Positions 6,953 through 16,293 are shown, numbered from the stretch's first letter. The stretch: 64,000 nucleotides of DNA from Pontibacter chinhatensis (GCF_900113285.1 NZ_FOOT01000006.1:1-64000); one strand, 5' to 3'. Made by a program: numbers and translations. The notes: generated by a model not told the origin, from the letters alone.

Positions 6953-9358
6953 ATGATAAAGATGTATTTCCTCACGGCCCTGCGTTCGCTAATGCGCAAC
7001 AAGAGCTACAGCCTGCTCAATATTGCGGGGCTTACCTTGGGCATTACCTGCAGTATCCTGCTTTTTCTGGTGATAAAGTATGAACTTAGTTACGACACCT
7101 TCCACTCCAAGGCCGATCGCATCTACCGCCTCACCACCGTATACAATGCGGGCGACGAAGCGCAACACCATATCGGTACCCGGTTCCCTATCCCCGAGCT
7201 GCTACGAAGCAATGACAACCTGGGTATGGAAAAGACGACCATTGTCTATGGCGAGGAGTCGGCCCAGATTAACGTTATCAGCGACAAAGGTGACGCTCCG
7301 AAGCGGTTTCTGGAAGACAAACCGATTGCCTTCGTAGAGCCGTACTACTTCGACATCTTTGGCTTTGAGACGGGAGAGACAGACCCGCGGCCCGGCTTGG
7401 CGGAGCCGAACAACGTGGTGCTTACCCAAAGTACCGCCGACAAGTATTTTCCGGAGGGGGGCGCTGTTGGAAAAATGATCCGCTTCAACAACATCGTGAC
7501 GCTGAAGGTGACGGCCGTTATTCCCGATCCGCCCTCTAACTCCGACTTCCCCTTCACCATGCTTATCTCCTACCCTACCATTAAGAACTACACCAAGTTC
7601 GACATGACCACCTATAACATGCTGACAAGTAATTTTCAGCTGTATGTATTGCTGCCGGAAGGCGTTTCTCCTGAAGCAAAGTCAGCGGAGATATCAGCCT
7701 TCGTTAACAGACACCGGGAGAAAGACAGAAGAGGGAAAGAAAGCTATGAGCTACAACCCCTGAACGACCTGCACTTTAACACGGATTTAGGCAATTTCGG
7801 GCAGCGCACTATCGCCAAGGAGATTATCTGGTCGATGGCGCTGGTAGGGATATTCCTGGTGATGGTGGCCTGCATCAACTTCATTAACCTGGCCACCGCA
7901 CAGGCCGTGAAGCGCGCCAAGGAGGTGGGCGTGAGAAAGGTGCTGGGCAGCAGCAAAAACCAGCTGGTGCTGCAGTTTATCGGCGAGACCTTCCTGATCA
8001 CGCTGCTGGCTACGTTCTGCTCGGTTATACTTACTGAGCTGTCGCTGCCCTACCTCAACAGCCTGCTGGAGCTGGAGATCTCGTTCAGTATTTTCTCTGA
8101 TCCGGCCATCCTGTTGTTCCTGGTAGTGGAGGTGCTGCTGGTGACTCTGTTTGCCGGCCTTTACCCTGCCATCATACTTTCCAATTTCCAGCCTATCGCC
8201 GCGCTCAAGAGCCGGATTAACACGCAGCAGGTAGCTGGCCTGCCCATCCGGCAGGCGCTGGTGGTACTGCAGTTCACCATCTGCCAGGTGCTCATTATCT
8301 GTACCATACTTGTAAACGAGCAGATGGACTACTTCCGAAGCAAACCCCTTGGCTTCACGAAAGAGGCCATTGTAACGGTGCTGCTACCAAACCAGGCAGG
8401 CAAAAAGATACAGCCCCTATATGAGAAGTTCCTCACCAACCCCGCCGTACTTGGTGTAAGCTTTTCGGGTGCCCCGCCTTCATCCAACTTTACCTGGGGC
8501 TCTAACTTTGCCTACAATAACTCCAGCGAGGACGCCACTTTTGAGGCAAACCTGAAGTTTGCGGACGAGCACTACCTGAAGCTGTACGACATCAAGCTGG
8601 CCGCCGGACGCGCCTATTCCAACTCTGACTCGTTAGCCGTGCTCATCAACGAAACCATGCGCCGCAGACTTGGCATTGAGAGCCCTGCAGCAGCCATAGG
8701 CAAAACAATACGGGTCGGCCGGGATTACAAAGCTCCGATAGTTGGAGTGGTGGAAGATTTCCATCAGAATTCGCTGCATGCCCCTATCGACCCGACTATC
8801 ATGTTCACCGGGCCGGATGAATACCTGTTCATGAACGCCAAAATTGACATGAGCCAGAAGCAGGAGGCGATAGAGCACCTGGAGAAAGTATGGAACATGG
8901 CCTATCCGGATGATGTGTTCAGCTACGAGTTTTTGGACGAGACAATCGCTAACTTTTACCAGGAAGAGGCGCGCCAGAGCAAGCTGTTCAAGATCTTCTC
9001 TTTCATCGCCATCTTTATCGGTTGCCTTGGCCTGTATGGATTAGTGGCCTTCATGGCCGCGCAGCGTACCAAAGAGGTGGGCATCCGGAAGGTGCTTGGT
9101 GCCTCCATCTTCAATATTGCCATCCTTTTCTCCAAGGAGTTCATCAAGCTAGTAGCGATAGCCTTCGTGCTGGCTGCACCCATTGCCTACTACATTATCA
9201 GCCTCTGGCTGCAGGACTTTACCTACCGCGTAAGTATAGAGTACTGGCCTTTTGTGCTGGCTGGCCTGGCGACGCTCTTTATTGCGCTGCTAACCATGGG
9301 TGCTAAAGCCGTGCAGGCGGCCTTGGCGAATCCGGTGATATCTCTGAAAAGTGAGTAG
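6953..9358 (+). CDS. FtsX/MacB-type ABC transporter permease
   Basis: The protein has about 801 residues. An N-terminal membrane helix (NIAGLTLGITCSILLFLVI) precedes a MacB-like periplasmic domain. Three helices with a first FtsX domain follow (near residues 285-420, including EVGVRKVLGSSK). A second periplasmic domain and a second FtsX domain (EVGIRKVLGASIFNIAILF) complete the protein. This duplicated architecture is common in Bacteroidota exporters; no ATPase gene is adjacent. The ATG at 6953 (MIKMYFLTALRSL) matches the usual start of the family. An in-frame ATG at 6929 has a better ribosome site but would lie almost on the predicted transcription start. Regulation by the neighbouring NtrC-type activator is inferred from the operator pair. 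Confidence 0.85.
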   Translation: MIKMYFLTALRSLMRNKSYSLLNIAGLTLGITCSILLFLVIKYELSYDTFHSKADRIYRLTTVYNAGDEAQHHIGTRFPIPELLRSNDNLGMEKTTIVYGEESAQINVISDKGDAPKRFLEDKPIAFVEPYYFDIFGFETGETDPRPGLAEPNNVVLTQSTADKYFPEGGAVGKMIRFNNIVTLKVTAVIPDPPSNSDFPFTMLISYPTIKNYTKFDMTTYNMLTSNFQLYVLLPEGVSPEAKSAEISAFVNRHREKDRRGKESYELQPLNDLHFNTDLGNFGQRTIAKEIIWSMALVGIFLVMVACINFINLATAQAVKRAKEVGVRKVLGSSKNQLVLQFIGETFLITLLATFCSVILTELSLPYLNSLLELEISFSIFSDPAILLFLVVEVLLVTLFAGLYPAIILSNFQPIAALKSRINTQQVAGLPIRQALVVLQFTICQVLIICTILVNEQMDYFRSKPLGFTKEAIVTVLLPNQAGKKIQPLYEKFLTNPAVLGVSFSGAPPSSNFTWGSNFAYNNSSEDATFEANLKFADEHYLKLYDIKLAAGRAYSNSDSLAVLINETMRRRLGIESPAAAIGKTIRVGRDYKAPIVGVVEDFHQNSLHAPIDPTIMFTGPDEYLFMNAKIDMSQKQEAIEHLEKVWNMAYPDDVFSYEFLDETIANFYQEEARQSKLFKIFSFIAIFIGCLGLYGLVAFMAAQRTKEVGIRKVLGASIFNIAILFSKEFIKLVAIAFVLAAPIAYYIISLWLQDFTYRVSIEYWPFVLAGLATLFIALLTMGAKAVQAALANPVISLKSE

Positions 9359-9410
9359 AAAGTATCAGCTACAGCCTTTATACTTTGGCTGAAGTATAAA
9401 TGTAAAGTAT

Positions 9411-9449
9411 AAAAGCCGGCGCCACCCTCCTCAGGTGGCGCCGGCTTTT
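9411..9449. terminator. Bidirectional intrinsic terminator
   Basis: AAAAGCCGGCGCCACC and GGTGGCGCCGGCTTTT form a perfect 16-bp stem with a 7-base loop, flanked by T runs on both strands. It sits between the convergent permease and pirin genes. Confidence 0.92.
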
Positions 9450-9475
9450 CCTATCAGTATAAGGTAAAGTATAAA

Positions 9476-10195
9476 TCAGTAATTCACCTCAGTGGCCGGC
9501 ACATCTACCAGTATAAATGTGGCCTCGGCGCTGCCGTGCAGGCTGATAATATCCTGGCTCTCAAGCCGCACCTGGTCCCCGGTTTCGGCTTCCACGTTAT
9601 TAACCAGCATTCCCCCAGTCAGCACATACACCAGTGCCTTCCGGATTTTGAATGTTTTAAAATCGATGCTTTCCCCGCGCCCTACATGCCCATAATATAC
9701 TGTGGAGTTAGAGTTGAGGTACACCACGTTTTCGAGCACTTTCTGACCTGTTACGAGCGGCACCAGTTTGTTTTTGGCATCCAGAAAATCAAGAGACATG
9801 CTCTCGTAGGCCGGGGCGAGACCCTTTTTGTTGGGCAGGAACCACAGCTGCAGCAGCTCTGTGTTTTTGTCGGAGTTGTTGGACTCGGAATGGGAGAAGC
9901 CGGTGCCTGAGGTCATGCGCTGCACATCCCCTGCTTTCAGGGTAATATCGTTGCTAAGGCTATCCTTGTGGGTCAGCTCACCATTCAGTACAATGGTTAC
10001 AACCTCCATTTCGGCATGCGGGTGCAGCGGAAATCCGTTTTGCCCGGTTATGCGGTCGTGGTTGAAGACACGCAGCGGACCGAACTGCACGTTGGCGGGG
10101 TCATAGTAATCGGCGAAGGAGAAAAGATAGTACGACTCCAGCCAGTCTCCTATTTTAGCATGATGATGCTCAGCAGCAGGTATCAGTTTTATCAT
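9476..10195 (-). CDS. Pirin family protein (YhhW-like bicupin)
   Basis: The protein has about 239 residues. The N-terminal cupin has the metal-binding pattern GFPLHPHAEMEVVTIVLNG, followed by HKDSLSND and GDVQRMTSGTGFSHSE. These supply the His/His/His/Glu ligands of the pirin family. Some YhhW-type members show quercetin 2,3-dioxygenase activity, but the physiological substrate is usually unknown. The ATG at 10195 (MIKLIPAAEHHH) is chosen. The frame can be extended upstream to 10336, but that extension would cover the terminator of the XRE gene and does not resemble pirin. It is a single cytoplasmic gene. Confidence 0.9.
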   Translation of the reverse strand: MIKLIPAAEHHHAKIGDWLESYYLFSFADYYDPANVQFGPLRVFNHDRITGQNGFPLHPHAEMEVVTIVLNGELTHKDSLSNDITLKAGDVQRMTSGTGFSHSESNNSDKNTELLQLWFLPNKKGLAPAYESMSLDFLDAKNKLVPLVTGQKVLENVVYLNSNSTVYYGHVGRGESIDFKTFKIRKALVYVLTGGMLVNNVEAETGDQVRLESQDIISLHGSAEATFILVDVPATEVNY

Positions 10196-10302
10196 AGTTG
10201 GTTTTTCTAAGATGCACAACGTTACAGGCCGCAGGCCGCGCCCTGTTTGCTTAGGCTTTACGGATACCGTTGATTTCTTGTTAGCTAATGGCAGGCAGGG
10301 CA

Positions 10303-10343
10303 ACAAAAAAGCCTGATACAGCACCCATGGCTGCATCAGGCTT
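10303..10343 (-). terminator. Intrinsic terminator of the XRE/S24 gene
   Basis: On the minus strand AAGCCTGATGCAGC pairs with GCTGTATCAGGCTT, followed by a T run (10303-10308). It lies 20 bp after the stop of the regulator at 10364. Confidence 0.88.
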
Positions 10344-10363
10344 CCATAAAAAGACGTTAGTAC

Positions 10364-11149
10364 TTACTCTGCCTTCTTCAGTTTCTGCATCTCTTTCTGC
10401 AGGTCCAGCACAATGCTCGAAAGCTTGTCGAGGGACAGGTCTGCAATAGGGAATGTGGAACTGATGTAGGACTTGGCCTCCCATATCTCCACCACATCAC
10501 CGACATGTACCTCATAAGGCGAGTATACCGGGTTATCGGAGTGCAGGCGAAGCACGGAGGCATCTTTCAGTTTGTTAAAGATGCGCTTAAACACTACGCC
10601 CTCCTTCTGGCTCACGATGATACACGGGGTGCCGTCTTTTATCTGGCTCCAGTCCTCAATAAACCGGCCCACGATAACAGTCCCTGAAGCAATCGGCAGC
10701 ATCGAGTCGCCATTAATCTCAAAGGCACGGTAAGTACCGCCGGTACCGAGCATCGGCAAACGGAAACGCGGAAGCTCCTCTATGAACTCTGCATCGGCAT
10801 AGCCATTGAGGTAACCGGCGCTGGCCTTGTAGGGCACTAACTCAATGTTCTCGTTTTCCTGCTCGTCCACGGTGATAGCCAACACACGAAGGCTGCCGCC
10901 ATTGGCACGGGCAGCAGTATTTTCTGAAGCCGATGGGGCCTCGTGTACCAGGTCGCGGGTTATCAGGTCATCGAGCGATACATCGAACAGCCTGGCCACA
11001 TTCACCAGCGTACTCAGTTTCGGCTCTGCCCTTCCCTCCTCATAAGCACCCACCAGGGAGCGCTTAATATCCAGCTTCTCGGCAAGTTGTGCCTGCGTAT
11101 AGCCTGCCTGCTTGCGCAAGTGTCTAATGTTTAATGTAACCAACTGCAT
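10364..11149 (-). CDS. XRE-family regulator with S24 (LexA/CI-like) peptidase domain
   Basis: The protein has 261 residues. A helix-turn-helix (about 5-60: KQAGYTQAQLAEKLDIKRSL) is followed by a linker and an S24 domain. The S24 catalytic pair is intact: Ser149 in NGDSMLP and Lys188 in GVVFKRI. An Ala-Gly bond at 111-112 (KASAGYLNG) occupies the self-cleavage position. The C terminus ends in a short coiled coil (LQKEMQKLKK). It is therefore a possible self-cleaving repressor that responds to stress or DNA damage, although many relatives are not cleaved in practice. Its upstream region carries repeated dyads (11205-11273) consistent with autoregulation. No phage genes are nearby. Confidence 0.85.
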   Translation of the reverse strand: MQLVTLNIRHLRKQAGYTQAQLAEKLDIKRSLVGAYEEGRAEPKLSTLVNVARLFDVSLDDLITRDLVHEAPSASENTAARANGGSLRVLAITVDEQENENIELVPYKASAGYLNGYADAEFIEELPRFRLPMLGTGGTYRAFEINGDSMLPIASGTVIVGRFIEDWSQIKDGTPCIIVSQKEGVVFKRIFNKLKDASVLRLHSDNPVYSPYEVHVGDVVEIWEAKSYISSTFPIADLSLDKLSSIVLDLQKEMQKLKKAE

Positions 11150-11204
11150 AGTAGCTCCTTAATTATACTTCGGTCAGCCAATTTTTAGCCGCTCGCGTGT
11201 AAAA

Positions 11205-11273
11205 CTAATAAATAATTAGCAATAATACTAACTTTATTAGCAGAAATACTAAGTTTATACGAAAATCGTATAA
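11205..11273. promoter_or_regulatory. Operator-like array upstream of the XRE/S24 regulator
   Basis: CTAATAAATAATTAG (11205-11219) is a dyad. TTAGCAATAATACTAA (11216-11231) and TTAGCAGAAATACTAA (11237-11252) are direct repeats differing at two bases, each with TTAG...CTAA ends and centred 21 bp apart. TTATACGA-AAA-TCGTATAA (11255-11273) is a perfect 8-bp dyad. The array lies 55-125 bp upstream of the regulator start. Autoregulation is inferred. Confidence 0.6.
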
Positions 11274-11701
11274 TCCAAATAACAGAATAAATTTTACGTT
11301 TCTAAGAATATTGAAAATTGTTTCTATAGTGCAACTTTATGTTATAGCAATAATGTACTTATACTTTGAGAATTGCTTTTAATAGCAGAATTTTATAGCA
11401 CAATTATAAGGCACAGCAAAAACAGAAATTCTATTTGAAACAACTCTACATCCAATAACCCTCCGACGATAGTACAGAAAAATCCAATACACTTTGATTT
11501 TTCGGCACAACATTCCCCACATCCGCATGTGGGTCTGCTCCTTATACCCTGTATATAACTATACAAAGCCACACCATTAAAATTTACACTTAATACGGAC
11601 CTAAAAGTGAACTTTTTAAAGTTTACCCAGGTTTCGGTGTGGTATTTATTGCACTTTAAACTCAAAAAACCATTTACAACCCTATTACTCAACTTTTAGC
11701 T
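11274..11701. other. AT-rich divergent intergenic region
   Basis: Between the array and the S8 protease gene the DNA is AT-rich without a convincing gene. An open minus-strand frame at 11393-11692 has Cys-rich, low-complexity content and no resemblance to a known family. The region probably holds the protease promoter and leader. Confidence 0.5.
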
Positions 11702-13258
11702 ATGATTCGTATGATTACCCCCGGTCGCACAGTGGCTTTTGCTGCCCTGGCCTCCATTATGACTCTGTCAGGCTGTCAGAAAGACGAACTGATGGAAAAC
11801 CAATTCACCCAGCCTCAGGCATCGTTCTCTGCTCAGGACGGCCAGGCGATTGAAGGTCAGTACATTGTGGTGCTGAAAAACGGCAACACCTTTAACACGA
11901 GCAATGGCCAGGACTTTAAGGTGAGCAAAACAGAAGCCGCCATGAAGCGCGACCGCGTGTTAACAGCCTCCAAAATTGAGAGCAAAGAGGTGCAGCAAGT
12001 ATATGAAGGCGTGGTGAACGGCTTTGCAGCCCGCCTTACTCCCGGACAGTTAGCAGCATTGCGTAATAACCCGGAAGTAGCCTATGTAGAGCAAGACCGT
12101 ATCATTGCCCTTGCCCCAAAGTGGTCAGAAAAGTCTGAGATAACTGAAAAAGGAAACGGCAGAGAGCGGAACAACGCTGTTGGCTCCTCTAAAATAGACG
12201 GCGGCAACGGGAAAGGCAATGGCGATGTTACTGGAAAAGGTAATGGCAAAGGAAACGGAAAAGGCGGCGGTACTACTGAACCTGCTCCTACTGAGCCGGC
12301 ACCGACTGAGCCAGCCCCAACCGAACCCGCTCCATCTGAACCGGCCCCATCAGAGCCGGCTCCTGTAGAACCAGCTCCATCTGAGCCAACTCCGACTGAT
12401 CCGGCCCCAGCCGAGCCTACTCCTACAGACCCAGCTCCGGTTGAGCCTGCTCCAACCAATCCTGCCCCTGCTTATAGCGCCATCACCCCGCTCGCCGGTG
12501 AAACCATTCCGTGGAACATCGAGCGTACTGGCTACGGTGACGGCACAGGCAAAACTATCTGGGTAATTGACTCCGGTATCGACACCGACCACCCGGACCT
12601 GAACGTGGATATTGCCAGAAGCTTCTCCTTTATCTATGGAAACGAGTCTATAGAGGATGGCTATGGCCACGGCACCTCAGTGGCAGGCATTATCGCGGCA
12701 AAAAACAACGGCTCAGGCATGCTGGGCGTGGCGGCTAACGCCACTATCGTTGCCCTGCGCGTATTTGACGACGCCGGCGCCGGCACTGTTTCAAGGGCTA
12801 TCTCAGCGGTAAACTATGTAAACAGAAACGGCAAGCCGGGTGATGTGGTAAACATGAGCCTGGGCAGCGGCATCTCCTCTACCCTGGACAATGCCGTGAA
12901 AACTGCTGCAGCTAATGGTATTCTTTTCGCCATTGCAGCCGGCAACAGCAACGTGGACTGCGCCGGTTCTTCGCCAGCCCGTGTTGATGCCCCTGGTGTT
13001 TATACTGTTTCGGCCATGGATAGCTATCACAAAATGTGGGCTTCCTCTAACTTCGGCGCCAGCGTAGACTTTGCAGCCCCGGGTGTTAACGTGACAACCA
13101 CCACTAGAAACGGCAGTTTCTCTGGTGGCCACTACGGTACCTCTATGGCCGCGCCTCACGTGGCAGGTATACTTGCTCTCCGTGGCGAGGTGCTCAGCCA
13201 AGGCTACATCACCGGCGACAAAGACAGTACTCCGGATCCGATTGCTTCTTTAAAATAA
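11702..13258 (+). CDS. S8 family subtilisin-like serine protease, lipoprotein with long linker
   Basis: The protein has 518 residues. A signal peptide ends in the lipobox LSGC (Cys25). An I9 inhibitor-type propeptide follows at about 50-137 (GQYIVVLKNG ... NPEVAYVEQD). A Gly/Asn/Lys-rich stretch (149-189) and a Pro-Glu-Ala-Pro repeat linker (191-258) precede the catalytic domain. The catalytic triad is Asp290 (VIDSGID), His323 (GHGTSVAG) and Ser481 (GTSMAAPH), with oxyanion Asn415 (AAGN). The mature enzyme is thus predicted to be anchored and extracytoplasmic. There is no type IX sorting domain at the C terminus. The long linker between propeptide and enzyme is the odd feature. It is a single gene followed by a strong terminator. 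Confidence 0.92.
   Translation: MIRMITPGRTVAFAALASIMTLSGCQKDELMENQFTQPQASFSAQDGQAIEGQYIVVLKNGNTFNTSNGQDFKVSKTEAAMKRDRVLTASKIESKEVQQVYEGVVNGFAARLTPGQLAALRNNPEVAYVEQDRIIALAPKWSEKSEITEKGNGRERNNAVGSSKIDGGNGKGNGDVTGKGNGKGNGKGGGTTEPAPTEPAPTEPAPTEPAPSEPAPSEPAPVEPAPSEPTPTDPAPAEPTPTDPAPVEPAPTNPAPAYSAITPLAGETIPWNIERTGYGDGTGKTIWVIDSGIDTDHPDLNVDIARSFSFIYGNESIEDGYGHGTSVAGIIAAKNNGSGMLGVAANATIVALRVFDDAGAGTVSRAISAVNYVNRNGKPGDVVNMSLGSGISSTLDNAVKTAAANGILFAIAAGNSNVDCAGSSPARVDAPGVYTVSAMDSYHKMWASSNFGASVDFAAPGVNVTTTTRNGSFSGGHYGTSMAAPHVAGILALRGEVLSQGYITGDKDSTPDPIASLK
12272..12475 (+). repeat. Coding tetrapeptide repeat (S/T/V/A-E/D-P-A/T-P linker)
   Basis: About 68 residues of near-tandem TEPAP, SEPAP, VEPAP and TDPAP units make a stiff, acidic, proline-rich spacer inside the S8 protease. 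The DNA is a degenerate 12-15 bp repeat and could vary in length by slippage. Confidence 0.85.
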
Positions 13259-13274
13259 AGAGCAGCAAAAGTAT

Positions 13275-13316
13275 AAATCATCCGGGCCGCCTAAGTATAG
13301 GCGGCCCGGATGATTT
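13275..13316 (+). terminator. Intrinsic terminator of the S8 protease gene
   Basis: ATCATCCGGGCCGCC and GGCGGCCCGGATGAT form a perfect stem followed by TTTATTTTTAG. The 8-base loop is TAAGTATA, a copy of the dispersed heptamer. Confidence 0.9.
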
Positions 13317-13379
13317 ATTTTTAGTTGTGAATATGATTCAGGATGACTCTCAAAGTGTAAACCACCTTCTGTTTTTATT

Positions 13380-13980
13380 TATCAAAGGAGAGGATATTCC
13401 TGCTTTAACCGGGTCCAACCATCCCTGCCCCTCAGAGCTGCGCTCGCTACCTTCGAACTCCCGTTCTCGGTAGTCTAAGGCGGGGAGCCTGTAATTGCTT
13501 TGGCTGAAGTATAAGTTCTATTGTCTCAGTTCTTGGGCGGACAGGTCGCGACCTGTCCCTACTAGGTATATACCCACCCCTTAGAACTCCGCTCGCTAGC
13601 TCAAAACTCCCGTTTCGGCTAGTCCAGAGGAGGGGAATTTATACTTGCTACATTCTTGTCATCTCGAGCTGCGCGAGAGAACTGTATTAAATCATAAAGA
13701 GATCTCTCCCAAAGGTCGAGATGACAGCAATGGCCGTGGCTATCGAACCTATCCCAGCCTTTGGGTTGAGCGCCTTGTGAGATCCGGTGCCCGTCAAGGG
13801 CATGCTGAGCGCGAGCGAGGCAAGGAGGGAACACCGCGCGATGCCCGAAGGCGAGCCCTCTCGGGCTTGAGAGCTCCAAAGCTAGAGGTGCAACAATAGC
13901 TCATTTAAATCTGGAGGATGAACGGTAGCTAGTAAGAATAGCTTGGTTCAAGTGGAAGAAGAGCTGTAGCTAACAAAGAC
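13380..13980 (+). repeat. Composite intergenic repeat, copy 2
   Basis: This copy fills the gap between the convergent protease and recQ genes. Recognisable blocks are CGGGTCCAACCA (13409-13420), the perfect palindrome GGACAGGTCGCGACCTGTCC (13539-13558) and the inverted pair TTGTCATCTCGA / TCGAGATGACAG (around 13667 and 13718). Further blocks are a GAGCGCGAGCGAGGC-type segment and a tail CTGGAGGATGAACGGTAGC. All except the 20-bp palindrome recur at 41255-41830 and, in part, at 60413-60850. Copies of the dispersed AAGTATA word follow at 14000-14035. Frames inside (13619-13899) are by-products. Confidence 0.8.
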
Positions 13981-14103
13981 ACAAGCAGACGCCTGTGCCA
14001 GGAAAGTATAAAAGTATAGCCAAAGTATAAAGCATGAATTTGCAAGCCATACGGCTCACAAATTCAACTTATCGTAATTCGCACCCTACGCTTAACAGCA
14101 TCC

Positions 14104-16236
14104 TTACCAACTATTCTGCTTCTTGTAAATCGAAACCGAGAGCCTGATCTTATAATAGGCATATGCTTCTCCCAAAGCTTCAAAAAGGTCCTTTAGCTTG
14201 GCATCAACTCCAAATTTAGCGATGGCTTTGGCGATAACTTTATACTCTGCGTTGCTCACGTACTTGGAGAGATCCACGTCGTAGCCTTGCTCGTAGAGGG
14301 TGGCCAGGTGCGAGAAAACCGTTACGGGGTTCAGGCTGCGCATTTTGGCAATCTCCTCGATGCTCAGGCCCTGCTGCAACAACTCCAGCGTAGCCAGGTG
14401 GGTGGCCCCCTTCATCTTATTGCCCTTATTCTGCTCCTCGTTTATAAAATCGATGATCTCGGTGATGAAGGCATCTCCGTAGCGCTCATATTTCTGGGCG
14501 CCCACGCCCGAAATGGCCAGCATGGCAATCTTGTTCGTGGGACGTTCGGCAGCCATTTCCTGCAGGGTGGTATCGGTGAACACCACGTAAGGCGGCACGC
14601 CATACTCATCGGCCAGGCTCTTGCGGAGCGCGCGCAGTTTCTCGAAGAGAGCATCCTTGATCAGCTCGCGCTTCGGACGGGCTTTAACGGCCGGCTCCTC
14701 CTGCTTCACATCCTCAAACTTAACAAGCTGTACTTTCCTGCCCTCAAACAGTACCTGACGACTCTGCTCAGTCAGCTTTAAAGTATAGCCCTGGTCGTAG
14801 GCCATTTCAATCAGCCCTTCGTTCAGCATCTGGTGCAGGTAGCGGTTCCAGTCGAGGGTGCTGATGTCCCGACCGGCACCGTAGGTTTTCACCTTGTCGA
14901 ATCCAGCTTGCAGCACCTGGGCATTTCGGGCCCCACGCAGCACATCCACCAGCAAACCCATATTCGCCTGCTCCTGCGTGCGGGCAATGGCCGACAAGGC
15001 TTTCTGCGCTATCACGGTCCCATCGAAGCGGGTGGGCGGATTTCGGCAGATGTCGCAGTTGCCGCAGTCCTTCTCCATACTTTCGCCAAAATACTGCAGC
15101 AGGATGCGGCGACGGCAGGCGGCGGCCTCCGCGAACTGCTGCATGCGCTCCAGCTTTACCAGTTGCAGTTCTGTTTGCGCCTCGTTCTGGTTATCCTGCA
15201 GCATGGTGCGCAGGTTCTGCACATCGGCATAACTATAGAAAAGCAAGGCATCAGATTTAGTCCCATCGCGCCCGGCACGGCCGATTTCCTGGTAATACCC
15301 CTCGATGTTTTTGGGCAGGTTGTAGTGGATAACCCAGCGCACATTGGATTTGTCGATACCCATACCGAAGGCGATGGTGGCGCACACAATCTGCACGTCG
15401 TCGTTCAGGAAATCCTCCTGGGCCTTGGCCCGCTGGTTAGCCGACATGCCGGCATGGTAGAAAGTGGCGTTAAAACCGCTGCGCTTGAGTTTATCGGCCA
15501 GACTTTCGGTGGCCTTCCGGCTCAGGCAGTAGATAATGCCGGGCTGGTTCGGCTTGCGGGAGAGAAAATCGGTGATTCTGTTAAAGCGATCGCGGCCGGG
15601 CTTTACCATCAGGTTGATGTTGGGCCGGTCGAAGGAGGCTACGTATACTTGCGGGTTGCGCAGGTAAAGCTGCTCCTGAATATCCTTCTGCGTGAGCCTG
15701 TCGGCGGTAGCGGTAAGGGCGATAACCGGCGTGTCCGGAAAATGCTGCTTGAGCGCCTTCAGTTGCGTGTACTCCGGCCGGAAATCGTGGCCCCAGGAAG
15801 AGATACAGTGCGCCTCGTCCACGGCAAAAAGAGAAATCCGTACCCGGCGCAGAAAAGCCAGGAAACCAGACGAAAGCAACTTCTCCGGCGACACGTAGAG
15901 CAATTTCAGCTTGCCCTCCAGGCACTGGTTTTCGATCGCATACTGCTGCTCGGCGTTTTGGGAACTGTTGATGTACGCTGCCGGAATACCGTTGGCCAGC
16001 AGCGCCTCCACCTGGTCCTTCATCAGGGCAATCAGCGGCGACACCACCACGCACATGCCCGGCTGCACCACCGCCGGCACCTGGTAGCAGACGGATTTAC
16101 CGCCGCCGGTCGGCATCAGTACCACCACATCCCGCCCCTGCAGCACACCGTCGATGATCTGCTCCTGCATGGGCCGGAACTGCTCGTATCCAAAGTATAA
16201 TTTTAAGGCCTCGCGCGCCTCCCTGATCGTAACCAT
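14104..16236 (-). CDS. recQ: ATP-dependent DNA helicase RecQ
   Basis: The protein has about 710 residues. The helicase core has Walker A MPTGGGKSVCYQ, the DEAH box DEAHCISSWGHDF, and motif VI in EIGRAGRDG. A four-Cys zinc site (CRRR ... CGNCDIC) and an RQC winged-helix domain follow. An HRDC domain (about 520-600) and a C-terminal helix-turn-helix typical of Bacteroidota RecQ complete it. It unwinds DNA 3'-5' in recombination and fork repair. The start at 16236 (MVTIREAREALK) is chosen because a -7 box TATCTTTG lies at 16294-16301 on the minus strand. That box excludes the longer frame start at 16296. Confidence 0.94.
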   Translation of the reverse strand: MVTIREAREALKLYFGYEQFRPMQEQIIDGVLQGRDVVVLMPTGGGKSVCYQVPAVVQPGMCVVVSPLIALMKDQVEALLANGIPAAYINSSQNAEQQYAIENQCLEGKLKLLYVSPEKLLSSGFLAFLRRVRISLFAVDEAHCISSWGHDFRPEYTQLKALKQHFPDTPVIALTATADRLTQKDIQEQLYLRNPQVYVASFDRPNINLMVKPGRDRFNRITDFLSRKPNQPGIIYCLSRKATESLADKLKRSGFNATFYHAGMSANQRAKAQEDFLNDDVQIVCATIAFGMGIDKSNVRWVIHYNLPKNIEGYYQEIGRAGRDGTKSDALLFYSYADVQNLRTMLQDNQNEAQTELQLVKLERMQQFAEAAACRRRILLQYFGESMEKDCGNCDICRNPPTRFDGTVIAQKALSAIARTQEQANMGLLVDVLRGARNAQVLQAGFDKVKTYGAGRDISTLDWNRYLHQMLNEGLIEMAYDQGYTLKLTEQSRQVLFEGRKVQLVKFEDVKQEEPAVKARPKRELIKDALFEKLRALRKSLADEYGVPPYVVFTDTTLQEMAAERPTNKIAMLAISGVGAQKYERYGDAFITEIIDFINEEQNKGNKMKGATHLATLELLQQGLSIEEIAKMRSLNPVTVFSHLATLYEQGYDVDLSKYVSNAEYKVIAKAIAKFGVDAKLKDLFEALGEAYAYYKIRLSVSIYKKQNSW

Positions 16237-16293
16237 TCCCTTATTCCTCACAGTGGCAGCGCATTCTGGCTGCACCTGCCATGTTTTATCTTT

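Noticed and set aside
11393..11692. 99-codon minus-strand frame in the gap before the S8 protease
   Set aside because: Content is Cys/Phe-rich and AT-driven with no domain likeness; the gap is better explained as promoter DNA.
13163..13258. Type IX sorting domain at the end of the S8 protease
   Set aside because: The chain ends soon after the catalytic Ser region without the beta-sandwich sorting domain; the lipobox is the export signal.
14833..16200. 455-codon open frame on the plus strand
   Set aside because: It is antisense to recQ, with His/Val/Gln-rich nonsense content and no recognisable domain.
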